NCBI RefSeq assembly: GCF_000702605.1
Contig: NZ_JNIR01000001.1
Location: forward strand, 52,501-116,500
Direction of reading: 5' to 3'
Length of the DNA: 64,000 bases
From: Exiguobacterium acetylicum DSM 20416
Lineage (GTDB): Bacteria; Bacillota; Bacilli; Exiguobacteriales; Exiguobacteriaceae
Shown piece by piece: positions 52,876-60,386 of the stretch. Position 1 is the first letter of the stretch, and each line of letters starts with the position of its first letter. The position numbers were made by a program, and so were the translations under genes. The notes beneath the pieces are model-generated. The model worked only from the letters and a program-made list of their open reading frames with translations, ran no database searches and was not told where the DNA came from.

Positions 52876-53930
52876 CGACGCGTACACTCGTCACGATCGA
52901 TCGGAAGGCGGTGCGACAAAATGTCGCATCGGTCTTCGCTCGGTCACGTAAACGTATTTTTGCCGTGGTCAAGAACAATGCATATAACTTAGGTATGCTC
53001 GAGATGGTCGAGACGCTGATGGCATCTGATGTGCATCACTTTGCTGTCGCTGAGTTGTATGAAGCCATTGAAATCAAAACGAATTTTCCAGACAGTTATG
53101 TACTGGTGATGAATCCGACGGAGGATTTTGAAACAGCACGACGTTTCGGAATCGCACTCGGTGTCTCATCGCTAGAATGGCTCGCCCTACACAGTAAACA
53201 GCTGCAGGAAGTCGAGTTACATTTGAAGATCAACGTCGGGATGAACCGTTTTGGTGTCAGTTCGCTTCAAGAGGCGGAAGCTGTCCTTGCGCTTGCGCAA
53301 GCAGATTCGCTTGATTTAACAGGTTTATATACACACTTTCCGCTTGCCGATGAACCGGATGCGGATCACGATGGACAAGTCGAACGTTTCGTCGCCATTG
53401 CCGATGTGTTACGAAAGCGCCATACGTTTACGTATATCCATTCGGAAAACAGTGCGACGATCGTCAAACACGATCCGCGTCTCGCGTTTTGTAATTATGT
53501 CCGCCCTGGAATTTTCTTGTTCGGTTATTCGCCAATCGAGAAGATGGACTGGCTCGTGCCTTCACTCCGGATGACGACAGAGGTCGTCGAAATTCGCGAA
53601 ATCGGACCAGGTGAGCATGTGGGATATGGTACGAACTTTACGAGTACAGAACCGATGCGAATCGCCATTTTACCCGTCGGCTATGGTGACGGTGTCGTCC
53701 GTGGGCGTGCTGCTTTACCTGTTCATATTAAAGAAAAACCATATCCGATCATCAATAAATTATTCATGAGTCATACGTTCGTCGCCGTCGATGGAACAGT
53801 TGAGGTCGGAGACGAGGTCGTGCTATATGGGGATGGCGTTGAAATTGACGACATTGCCCGGACAGGAGCAGCAAACAATTCAGAGCAGATGTGTGCCCGG
53901 TCTTGGCGTTTGACGCATCAGTATCTATAA
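52872..53930 (+). CDS. Alanine racemase-like protein of the dap operon (Alr2 type)
   Basis: 352-residue fold-type III PLP racemase. Lys34 in AVVKNNAYNLG is the PLP lysine (alanine racemases usually read VVKANAYGHG), and Tyr252 in VGYGTNF is the second catalytic base. YTHFPLADEPD and the YVRPGIFLFGY strand are conserved, but the usual GRxxMDQ segment is replaced by NKLFMSHTFVAVDG. Staphylococcus aureus has a similar alr2 in the same operon position before lysA. Whether the substrate is alanine, lysine or DAP is open. The start overlaps the aminotransferase stop (ATGA); an extension to 52839 lies in that gene. Confidence 0.88.
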   Translation: MTTRTLVTIDRKAVRQNVASVFARSRKRIFAVVKNNAYNLGMLEMVETLMASDVHHFAVAELYEAIEIKTNFPDSYVLVMNPTEDFETARRFGIALGVSSLEWLALHSKQLQEVELHLKINVGMNRFGVSSLQEAEAVLALAQADSLDLTGLYTHFPLADEPDADHDGQVERFVAIADVLRKRHTFTYIHSENSATIVKHDPRLAFCNYVRPGIFLFGYSPIEKMDWLVPSLRMTTEVVEIREIGPGEHVGYGTNFTSTEPMRIAILPVGYGDGVVRGRAALPVHIKEKPYPIINKLFMSHTFVAVDGTVEVGDEVVLYGDGVEIDDIARTGAANNSEQMCARSWRLTHQYL

Positions 53931-53943
53931 GGAGGAACTTATT

Positions 53944-55261
53944 ATGTATGGAAGTCAATACCTGACAGAAGAAAACAATACGTTGCACATCGATGGTGTC
54001 GCAGCGACCGATCTTGCAGCACAGTACGGAACACCGTTGTATGTGATGGCAGAGCGGGAGCTGACGGATCGATTAGCGACCGTCCGGGAACACTTCCTTG
54101 ATAAGTATCCGAACACGTATGCTTCCTTCGCCTCAAAAGCACTGACTGTCAGTGCCGTATATGAACAAGTCGTTCGTCATGGTCTTGGAATCGATGTCGT
54201 CACAGGCGGGGAACTCTTCATCGCCCGTCAATCCGGGGTTCCAGCAGAACGAATCTATTTCCATGGTTCGAATAAATCAACGGCTGATCTTCAGTATGCC
54301 GTTGAGGAAGGAGTCGGACGGATTGTCATCGATCACTTTGCAGAGATTGCACAACTGGAATCGATTGCGGCACAAGCCGATCAAACGGTTCATGTCCTGA
54401 TCCGGATCGTGCCACAAGTCATCGGGGGGAGCGCATGCGAAAATTCAGACAGGTGGTGTCGATACGAAATTCGGTTTCTCGACGCATGCGTCAGATTACT
54501 TGGACGCAATCGAAGCGATTTTAGCATCGGAACATCTGTCGTTACTCGGCATCCATTGTCATGTCGGTTCGCAAATCCAAGATCCGTCACTGTTCGAACA
54601 GACGGCTCGGACGATGATGGGCTTCGTCGAAACGATTCGTGCGCATCATGGCTTCACAGTCAGCGAAGTTAATGTTGGCGGTGGCTTCGGTATTGCCTAT
54701 ACACAGGACGATCATCCGCTTGATTTTGAAGCGACGATTGCACGCGTCATGGATGTCATCGAGACGGAAACGGAGCGACTCGGCATCGAACGTCCGCGCA
54801 TCGGGATCGAGCCAGGGCGCTGGGTCGTTGCGAATGCAGGAACGACACTGTATACGGTCGGGGCAATCAAAGAGATCGAAGGCGTCCGAACATATCTTTC
54901 GGTCGATGGCGGAATGACAGATAACATTCGCCCAGCACTTTACGGTGCGGTGTATGAAACGGTCATCGCTAACCGGATGAGTGGCGAAACGACCGAAGTG
55001 ACGGTCGTTGGAGCAGCTTGTGAATCAGGGGATCTCGTCGCTGAAAAAGCACAGTTGGTTACACCGAACGGTGGCGATACACTTGCTGTCTTTGGGACAG
55101 GAGCGTATAATTTTTCGATGGCAAGCAACTACAACCAGTTCTTACGTCCGGCACTTGTTTTCGTTCGGGACGGGGAATCCCGTGAAGTCGTCCGTCGACA
55201 AACGTATGCGGATTTGATTCAGTGTGATCTTGGAATCAATGGGGTCCGATCAGAGTCGTAA
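53944..55261 (+). pseudogene. lysA: Diaminopimelate decarboxylase LysA, frameshifted
   Basis: PLP enzyme (fold type III) that makes lysine from meso-DAP. The reading frame from 53944 gives the N-terminal barrel (YGTPLYVMAE, SFASKAL with PLP lysine, HGLGIDVVTGGEL, FHGSNKS) up to IRIVPQVIGG, then goes out of frame. The rest (AHAKIQTGGVDTKFGF, HCHVGSQI, NVGGGFG, EPGRWVVANAG, GAACESGDLVA) continues in another frame to 55261. Removing one G from the six Gs at 54424-54429 restores a single 438-residue protein, the normal length. No other damage is visible, so this is a very recent mutation or a sequencing error. TAAGGAGG precedes the ATG. Last gene of the L-box operon. Confidence 0.9.
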
Positions 55262-55285
55262 GAGGTGCGGGGTCAAACTAGAGCA

Positions 55286-55314
55286 CAAAAAAACCGACGC
55301 TATCGCGCCGGTTT
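55286..55314 (-). terminator. Terminator of the deacetylase gene (minus strand)
   Basis: AAACCG(A)CGC / GCG(C)CGGTTT stem with one mismatch. On the minus strand it is followed by a run of seven Ts. Confidence 0.75.
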
Positions 55315-55330
55315 CATGCATACGATCTAA

Positions 55331-55367
55331 AGCGATTCTTCTCTTGAATAGAGAGGGTCGTTTTTTT
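55331..55367 (+). terminator. Terminator of the lysine operon (plus strand)
   Basis: GCGATTCTTCTCT...AGAGAGGGTCG forms a stem with a bulge and G-U pairs, followed by TTTTTTT on the + strand. It faces the minus-strand terminator at 55286-55314. Confidence 0.72.
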
Positions 55368-55385
55368 GTGTTGCGATTAACATAT

Positions 55386-56381
55386 TCATTTTGGAATTTT
55401 TAAGACTTGTCCAACGAGCAAGAGGTTCGGATTCGTAATGTTGTTTGCCTGCATCAATGCTGTGACGGTGACACCATATCGTGTCGCAATCGAGTAAAGT
55501 GTATCACCGGCTTTAACCGTATAAGTCGTTGTTGGAATTTTCAAGACTTGACCGACGTTCAACAGATTCCAGTTCGTGATGTTATTCGCACTCGCGAGGG
55601 CAGAGACCGAGACGTTGTATTTGCGGGCGATGGAATAGAGTGTATCGCCAGCTTTGACGGTATACGTCGTACCGGTTGAAGTCGGTGACCGTAACAGTTC
55701 TGAAATCGTGACGAACGAATAGCCTTTTGCTTTTAGTTTTGAAATCATCGTTGGCAAAGCGGTTGGTGTTCCTTTCGCACCAGCCCCAGTATGCATCAGG
55801 ATGATTGATCCGGGAACGACTTTTGGTATTACACGATCCAAGATGGCGGTTGAAGAGATGCCTTTCCAATCCGTCGTATCAATATTCCATTGAATCGTTT
55901 TCGTGTAACCTGCAGCCCCAACTGCACTCAACACGTTACTGTTACTTGCACCAAACGGCGCCCGGAAAATCGGTTTCGTCGTTTTTCCTGTCAAGGACCG
56001 GATGAGCGACTCCGTCCGGGATAATTCACTCGTCATCTGGCTTGCTGTTAAGGTCGTAAAATCCGGATGCGAATACGAGTGATTGCCGATTTGGTGTGTA
56101 GGAGAGGCGGTTGTGATGTTCTTGATCGATTGAGGATGATTGTTTGCACCACTGCCTGTCAAAAAGAAAGTCGCTTTCACTTGGTTACTTTTCAAGATAC
56201 TTAAGATTTTTGCAATGTTCGTCCCATCTGAACCGTCATCAAACGTCAATGCGACGACTTTTTGTGTCGTCGTTCCTTTCGTCACAAACGTAGAGCTCGC
56301 CGCATTAACCTGTGAAGGAATCGAAAGTGGACTAAGGAGAAGTAATCCGATCATCATGATGGTAGGTTTCTTGATGTTCAT
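55386..56381 (-). CDS. Secreted polysaccharide deacetylase with two LysM domains
   Basis: 331 residues. Signal peptide 1-27 (cleavage after QVNA), a NodB-type carbohydrate esterase 4 domain (about 40-225) with TFDDG at 46-50, metal-binding His101 and His105 (NHSYSHPD), [13 protein letters not shown] and the ILMHTG histidine motif, then two LysM repeats (about 243-287 and 289-331), each beginning [14 protein letters not shown]. It probably removes N-acetyl groups from peptidoglycan, held to the wall by LysM. ATG has AAGGAGG 9 nt upstream. It is transcribed divergently from the ABC transporter. Confidence 0.95.
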   Translation of the reverse strand: MNIKKPTIMMIGLLLLSPLSIPSQVNAASSTFVTKGTTTQKVVALTFDDGSDGTNIAKILSILKSNQVKATFFLTGSGANNHPQSIKNITTASPTHQIGNHSYSHPDFTTLTASQMTSELSRTESLIRSLTGKTTKPIFRAPFGASNSNVLSAVGAAGYTKTIQWNIDTTDWKGISSTAILDRVIPKVVPGSIILMHTGAGAKGTPTALPTMISKLKAKGYSFVTISELLRSPTSTGTTYTVKAGDTLYSIARKYNVSVSALASANNITNWNLLNVGQVLKIPTTTYTVKAGDTLYSIATRYGVTVTALMQANNITNPNLLLVGQVLKIPK

Positions 56382-56509
56382 CGTCTAGTACCTCCTTCAT
56401 CAAAAACATGCTTTACAAGTACTCTTTATTAAGGTATTCCCTTTATTTTAAAAAAAGAACTAAGAAATTCCCGTTTTGCAAAGAAATAAAACTAAATTAC
56501 AGAAAATTT

Positions 56510-56535
56510 GTTTAAACCGTAATCTTTTTGGGAAA
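56510..56535 (+). promoter_or_regulatory. Sigma-B-type promoter of the ABC transporter operon
   Basis: GTTTAA (56510-56515), 14 nt, then GGGAAA (56530-56535) matches the general-stress sigma-B pattern GTTTAA-N12-15-GGGWAW. The predicted start is about 30 nt before the gene. Sigma-B control of OpuC is known in Listeria and Bacillus. Confidence 0.72.
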
Positions 56536-56573
56536 CCATAATATATGGAAATAGTAAAAAGGAGTGAGAAGGA

Positions 56574-57701
56574 ATGATCGAATTCAAAAACGTCGGTAAG
56601 CAGTTTAAGGACAATGTCGTCTTGAAAGGCTTATCGCTCGAGATTCAAAAGGGTGAACTCGTTGTTTTCATCGGACCAAGTGGCTGTGGGAAAACGACGT
56701 CACTTAAGATGATCAATCGACTGATCGAACCTTCTTCAGGCACGATTTTGGTCAACGGGAAGGACATCATGAAGACGGACACGATCGAATTAAGACGTCA
56801 TATGGGATATGTCATTCAGCAAACCGGCTTGTTCCCTCACATGACGGTCCGGGAAAACATTCAATTGATTGCTGGGCTTGAGGGCAAGAACCACGATGAG
56901 ATGGATCAACGGACAGAACAACTGTTGACGATGGTCGGGCTTGATCCAAAACAATTCATCGATCGTTATCCGAGCGAACTCAGTGGTGGACAACAACAGC
57001 GTGTCGGTTTCGCGCGTGCTCTGATGAATGATCCTGATGTTATCTTGATGGATGAGCCGTTCAGTGCACTTGATCCCGTTACTCGTAACGATCTACAGGA
57101 AGAGCTCTTTAACTTGCAAGAAGAAGTGAAAAAGACGATTGTTTTCGTCACCCATGATATGGATGAAGCGATCAAGTTAGCGGATCGGATATGTATCATG
57201 CGTGATGGGGAGATCGTTCAGTTCGATACTCCAGAAGAAATCTTACGTCATCCAAAAGATGAATATGTCGAATCGTTCATCGGAAAAAATAAGATCTGGA
57301 GTAGTCCAGAATTTATTAAGGCAGAAGACATCATGATCGAGGACCCGGTTTCAATCAGTGGCAAACGGACGTTGCTGCAGGGAATTGAAATCATGCGTGG
57401 ACGCAAAGTCGACAGCCTGTTAATCACCGATCGTGACCGTGTCTTACAAGGGCTGATTAAGTTGAAGAACATCCAGACGATTCCGGATAAGAGCCAACGG
57501 ATCGAAGAAGTCATGGAGGGCGAGATCATCGCCGTCAATGAACATGATTCGTTGCTTGATGTCCTTGAGGTCATGAACCAGGAAGAGACAGGTTATCTGC
57601 CGGTAACGGATGCAACTGGAAAACTCAGAGGATTGATCACACGTAGTAGCTTACTTTCCGTCTTGAGTGAGCAATTCATTCATGAGGAGGAAGTCCAATG
57701 A
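56574..57701 (+). CDS. ABC transporter ATP-binding protein, OpuCA/EgtV type
   Basis: 375 residues: ABC domain with Walker A IGPSGCGKTT (about 33-42), Q-loop YVIQQTGLFPHMT, signature LSGGQQQRVGFARA, Walker B VILMDEPFSALDP and H-loop VTHD, then two C-terminal CBS domains (about 255-370). Such CBS-bearing ATPases energise quaternary-amine (glycine betaine, carnitine, choline) importers, and the related EgtV serves ergothioneine uptake. ATG follows AAAAGGAGTGAGAAGG. It overlaps the fused permease/binding-protein gene by 4 bp. Confidence 0.94.
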   Translation: MIEFKNVGKQFKDNVVLKGLSLEIQKGELVVFIGPSGCGKTTSLKMINRLIEPSSGTILVNGKDIMKTDTIELRRHMGYVIQQTGLFPHMTVRENIQLIAGLEGKNHDEMDQRTEQLLTMVGLDPKQFIDRYPSELSGGQQQRVGFARALMNDPDVILMDEPFSALDPVTRNDLQEELFNLQEEVKKTIVFVTHDMDEAIKLADRICIMRDGEIVQFDTPEEILRHPKDEYVESFIGKNKIWSSPEFIKAEDIMIEDPVSISGKRTLLQGIEIMRGRKVDSLLITDRDRVLQGLIKLKNIQTIPDKSQRIEEVMEGEIIAVNEHDSLLDVLEVMNQEETGYLPVTDATGKLRGLITRSSLLSVLSEQFIHEEEVQ

Positions 57702-59281
57702 ACGGATTCTTTGATTATGTAAAAAATAATACCGATCAGATTGGTGACTTGTTACTTGAGCACTTGCAGTTGACAGTCTTTGCCGTCGTCATCGCTGTCG
57801 TTCTCGGGATTCCAATCGGGATTCTGATCACCCGTTATCAAAAATTCGCGAAGCCGGTCCTTGCGCTGACAAGTGTCGTTCAAGCCGTTCCGAGTCTTGC
57901 TTTACTCGGTTTCTTGATTCCGTTCATCGGTATCGGATCGACTCCAGCGATTATCATGGTCGTACTCTATTCACTCTTGCCAATCGTTAAAAATACCTAC
58001 ACAGGTCTGTCGAGTATTCCAGGGGATACGCTCGAAGCAGCCAAAGGAATTGGTTTAACAGATCGGCAAATCCTCAGTAAGGTTCAGATTCCACTTGCCT
58101 TACCAATCATGATGGCAGGGATTCGGATTTCTGCTGTTACAGCCGTTGGTTTAATGACGATTTCAGCGTTCATCGGTGCCGGCGGTCTTGGTTACCTCGT
58201 CTTCTCGGGTATTCAAACGGTTGATAATAACCAGATTCTCGCCGGAGCAATTCCAGCCGGGATTTTAGCCCTTGTCATCGACTTCGTCGTTAGTCGGATT
58301 GAATATTCGGTAGCGCCGAACGGGATTCCACTTGCAGATGGTCGAATCAAGAATAAGGCGCGGAAGCGTCGTAAGGCGATGCCAGCCGGACGTAAGATTG
58401 CAATCGCAAGTATCGTCTTCTTATTAATCGGTGGAACGGTCGCTTACTCTTTCCTCAAGGAAGATAAGATCGTCATCGGATCGAAGAACTTTACGGAACA
58501 ATTGATTCTCGGAAATATGTTAGCGGATTTAATCGAAGATAAGACAGATTTAGAAGTCGAACGTCAATTGAACCTCGGTGGAACGAAAGTCGCTTACGGG
58601 GCGCTTGAAAAAGGGGAAATCGACGCGTATGTCGAGTACACAGGTACTTTGTTGATCGACGTGCTCAAGCAAGACGTCGAGACGGATCCAGAAACAGTTT
58701 ATGCCAAAGTCGGGAAGATGATTCCTGAGAAAAGTCAAGTCGATGTCCTTGATCCAATCGGTTTCAACAATACGTATGCGCTTGCCATGACGAAAGAAGA
58801 TATCGAAAAATATGACTTGAAGACGGTATCCGATATGTCAAAAGTCAGTGATCGTTTGATTCTCGGATCAACAATCGAATTCGCGAATCGGGAAGATGGT
58901 TATCTTGGTTTGAAGAAAAAGTATCCGGACATGAAATTCCAAGATGTACAACCCGTCGATGGAGGACTCCGTTATACAGCGCTGACGAATGGTCGGACGA
59001 ACGTCATCGACAGCTTCTCGACAGACGGTTTGTTACAAAAATTCGATTTGACGGTACTAGAGGACGATAAGAAATTCTTCCCACCATACTATGCAGTACC
59101 GCTTGTTCGTCAAGAAACACTCGAAGAACATCCAGAACTGAAAAAAGTCCTCAACACATTGAAGGATAAAATCACGGATGAAAAGATGCAAGAATTGAAC
59201 TACAAAGCAGATGTCGAGAAACAGCGTCCTGAAAAAGTCGCGCGTGATTTCTTGATTGAAGAAGGATTGATCTCCAAATAA
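57698..59281 (+). CDS. Fused ABC permease / substrate-binding protein, EgtU/OpuC-like
   Basis: 527 residues. Residues 1-215 form a permease with about six membrane helices and the EAA loop EAAKGIGLTDRQIL near 110. A basic linker and a seventh membrane segment (about 232-252) then export a glycine betaine-type binding domain (255-527; IGSKNFTEQLILGNMLADL, YVEYTGTLL, NLGGTKVAYGALEKGEID). The same fusion occurs in EgtU (ergothioneine) and BilE-type proteins. The ligand cannot be fixed by eye: an aromatic cage for quaternary ammonium is expected for either. With the CBS ATPase it makes a complete two-gene importer. Confidence 0.93.
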   Translation: MNGFFDYVKNNTDQIGDLLLEHLQLTVFAVVIAVVLGIPIGILITRYQKFAKPVLALTSVVQAVPSLALLGFLIPFIGIGSTPAIIMVVLYSLLPIVKNTYTGLSSIPGDTLEAAKGIGLTDRQILSKVQIPLALPIMMAGIRISAVTAVGLMTISAFIGAGGLGYLVFSGIQTVDNNQILAGAIPAGILALVIDFVVSRIEYSVAPNGIPLADGRIKNKARKRRKAMPAGRKIAIASIVFLLIGGTVAYSFLKEDKIVIGSKNFTEQLILGNMLADLIEDKTDLEVERQLNLGGTKVAYGALEKGEIDAYVEYTGTLLIDVLKQDVETDPETVYAKVGKMIPEKSQVDVLDPIGFNNTYALAMTKEDIEKYDLKTVSDMSKVSDRLILGSTIEFANREDGYLGLKKKYPDMKFQDVQPVDGGLRYTALTNGRTNVIDSFSTDGLLQKFDLTVLEDDKKFFPPYYAVPLVRQETLEEHPELKKVLNTLKDKITDEKMQELNYKADVEKQRPEKVARDFLIEEGLISK

Positions 59282-59287
59282 ACAGGT

Positions 59288-59322
59288 AGAGCCGAGGCGG
59301 GAATCCGCTTCGGCTCTTTTTT
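59288..59322 (+). terminator. Terminator after the ABC operon
   Basis: AGAGCCGAGGCGG / CCGCTTCGGCTCT, 13 bp with one mismatch-like position, loop GAAT, then TTTTTT. Confidence 0.93.
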
Positions 59323-59425
59323 ATGCGCGCTGACGCGCTATATCGTTTTGGAAAATACGTAATCAAGTGATTAAATTATTTTTTGATGCGACTAGCGAGC
59401 CAAGCGCGAACAGTGCGTTGCTGAA

Positions 59426-59641
59426 TCATACACGTTCTTCCTCTCGGTTTAATGTTCCGAGGCGGTGCTCGGCATCCTTAACGATACGTGCTTGAATCTC
59501 GACTGTCAACCAATCTGTTTCCGTTTCAGGTAACGTCGGCAAACCGTAACTTGGGTTATTCGTAGATGAAAATAAATCAGACATGATGCGTTCTTCGTAT
59601 ACTGGAATCATGTAAAATCCCCTCTCTGTGTCTTGATTCAT
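59426..59641 (-). CDS. Small acidic protein, unknown
   Basis: 71 residues, which I do not recognise. Visible: FSSTNNPSYGLPTLPETETDW and a C-terminal helix VEIQARIVKDAEHRLG ending in REEERV; no membrane segment or signal peptide. Two starts are possible: 59641 with GAGGTG 6 nt upstream, and 59611 (MIPVYEERIM) with GAGAGGGG 7 nt upstream. It lies downstream of the carbonic anhydrase gene on the same strand, with a perfect cre site in between. No clear terminator follows. Confidence 0.55.
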   Translation of the reverse strand: MNQDTERGFYMIPVYEERIMSDLFSSTNNPSYGLPTLPETETDWLTVEIQARIVKDAEHRLGTLNREEERV

Positions 59642-59711
59642 CTCTTACACCTCTAGTGTACGAAAGGATTGTAAAGACGGAAGAGGGGAGGTGTTAAGAA
59701 GTCGTGAACTT

Positions 59712-59725
59712 TGTAAACGTTTTCA
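59712..59725. promoter_or_regulatory. Perfect cre (CcpA operator) match
   Basis: TGTAAACGTTTTCA agrees with the consensus TGWAARCGYTWNCW at every position. It overlaps the last codon of the carbonic anhydrase gene and lies about 70-100 nt upstream of the small unknown gene on the minus strand. It may control that gene or act as a roadblock; function is not shown. Confidence 0.6.
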
Positions 59726-60262
59726 CAAACTTGTCAAATCATCTTCAATGGCTTCGCAACTTGCCGTGTATTGTTGACCCCGTTTGACATATTTTCGTAC
59801 TGTTCGTTCCATGATGAATCGATCATGGTCACTGATATCCCGGACGATTTTGGCGGGGACACCCATGACCATCGCGCCTGCAGGCACCTTCATTTTTGGC
59901 GGAACAAGACTTCCTGCAGCGACAAATGCACCTTCTCCGATCTCGGCTTCATCGAGAATTGTCGCTGACATCCCAATCAGTGCTCCTTTTCGGATGATTC
60001 CACCATGAATCATCGCCATATGACCAATTGTCACCTCATCTTCAATGATGGTCGGATACCCTTCATACTGATGAATCATCGAACCATCTTGAATGTTGAC
60101 ACGTTCCCCAATGTGAATCGGACCTTCATCTCCCCGGATGACCGTATTGAACCAGACGGATGAGTCTTTTCCGATTGTGACCTCTCCGATGACTTTAGAT
60201 CCGTCCGCTAAATAAACGGATGGATCGATGTTTGGAACAAGTGAACCAACACGATATTTCAT
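59723..60262 (-). CDS. Gamma-class carbonic anhydrase family protein
   Basis: 179 residues folding as a left-handed beta-helix of hexapeptide repeats (YLADGSKVIGEVTIGKDSSVWFNTVIRGD, then VNIQDGSMIHQ, VTIGHMAMIHGG). Three histidines in the latter segments (SMIHQ, TIGHMAMIHGG) fit the trimeric zinc/iron site. It is a YrdA/PaaY/YtoA-like member; carbonic anhydrase activity is not certain in this subgroup. The ATG at 60262 (MKYRVGSLVPN) has GAGGGGG 8 nt upstream; 60283 is an alternative. It diverges from ade. Confidence 0.92.
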   Translation of the reverse strand: MKYRVGSLVPNIDPSVYLADGSKVIGEVTIGKDSSVWFNTVIRGDEGPIHIGERVNIQDGSMIHQYEGYPTIIEDEVTIGHMAMIHGGIIRKGALIGMSATILDEAEIGEGAFVAAGSLVPPKMKVPAGAMVMGVPAKIVRDISDHDRFIMERTVRKYVKRGQQYTASCEAIEDDLTSL

Positions 60263-60323
60263 GCGTTTTTCCCCCTCAGACATTAAATCGATACTCTTTC
60301 ATCTTGACGTTACAAAAAATAAA

Positions 60324-60353
60324 TTGCAACAGCTTCCAAACTAATTGTAAGAT
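60324..60353 (+). promoter_or_regulatory. Promoter of ade
   Basis: TTGCAA (60324-60329) and TAAGAT (60348-60353), 18 nt apart, about 30 nt before the adenine deaminase start. No PurBox or riboswitch is seen here. Confidence 0.7.
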
Positions 60354-60386
60354 GGTAAAAATACGCTTACAACAGGAGGAGACAGG

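Noticed and set aside
54421-54432. Programmed ribosomal -1 frameshifting in lysA
   Set aside because: The restored frame needs skipping one base (+1), not slipping back, so a -1 slip on the G run gives the wrong frame.
54500-55261. A separate TTG-started gene for the C-terminal half of LysA
   Set aside because: It begins in the middle of a conserved domain with no ribosome-binding site; a one-base correction at 54424-54429 merges it with the upstream frame.
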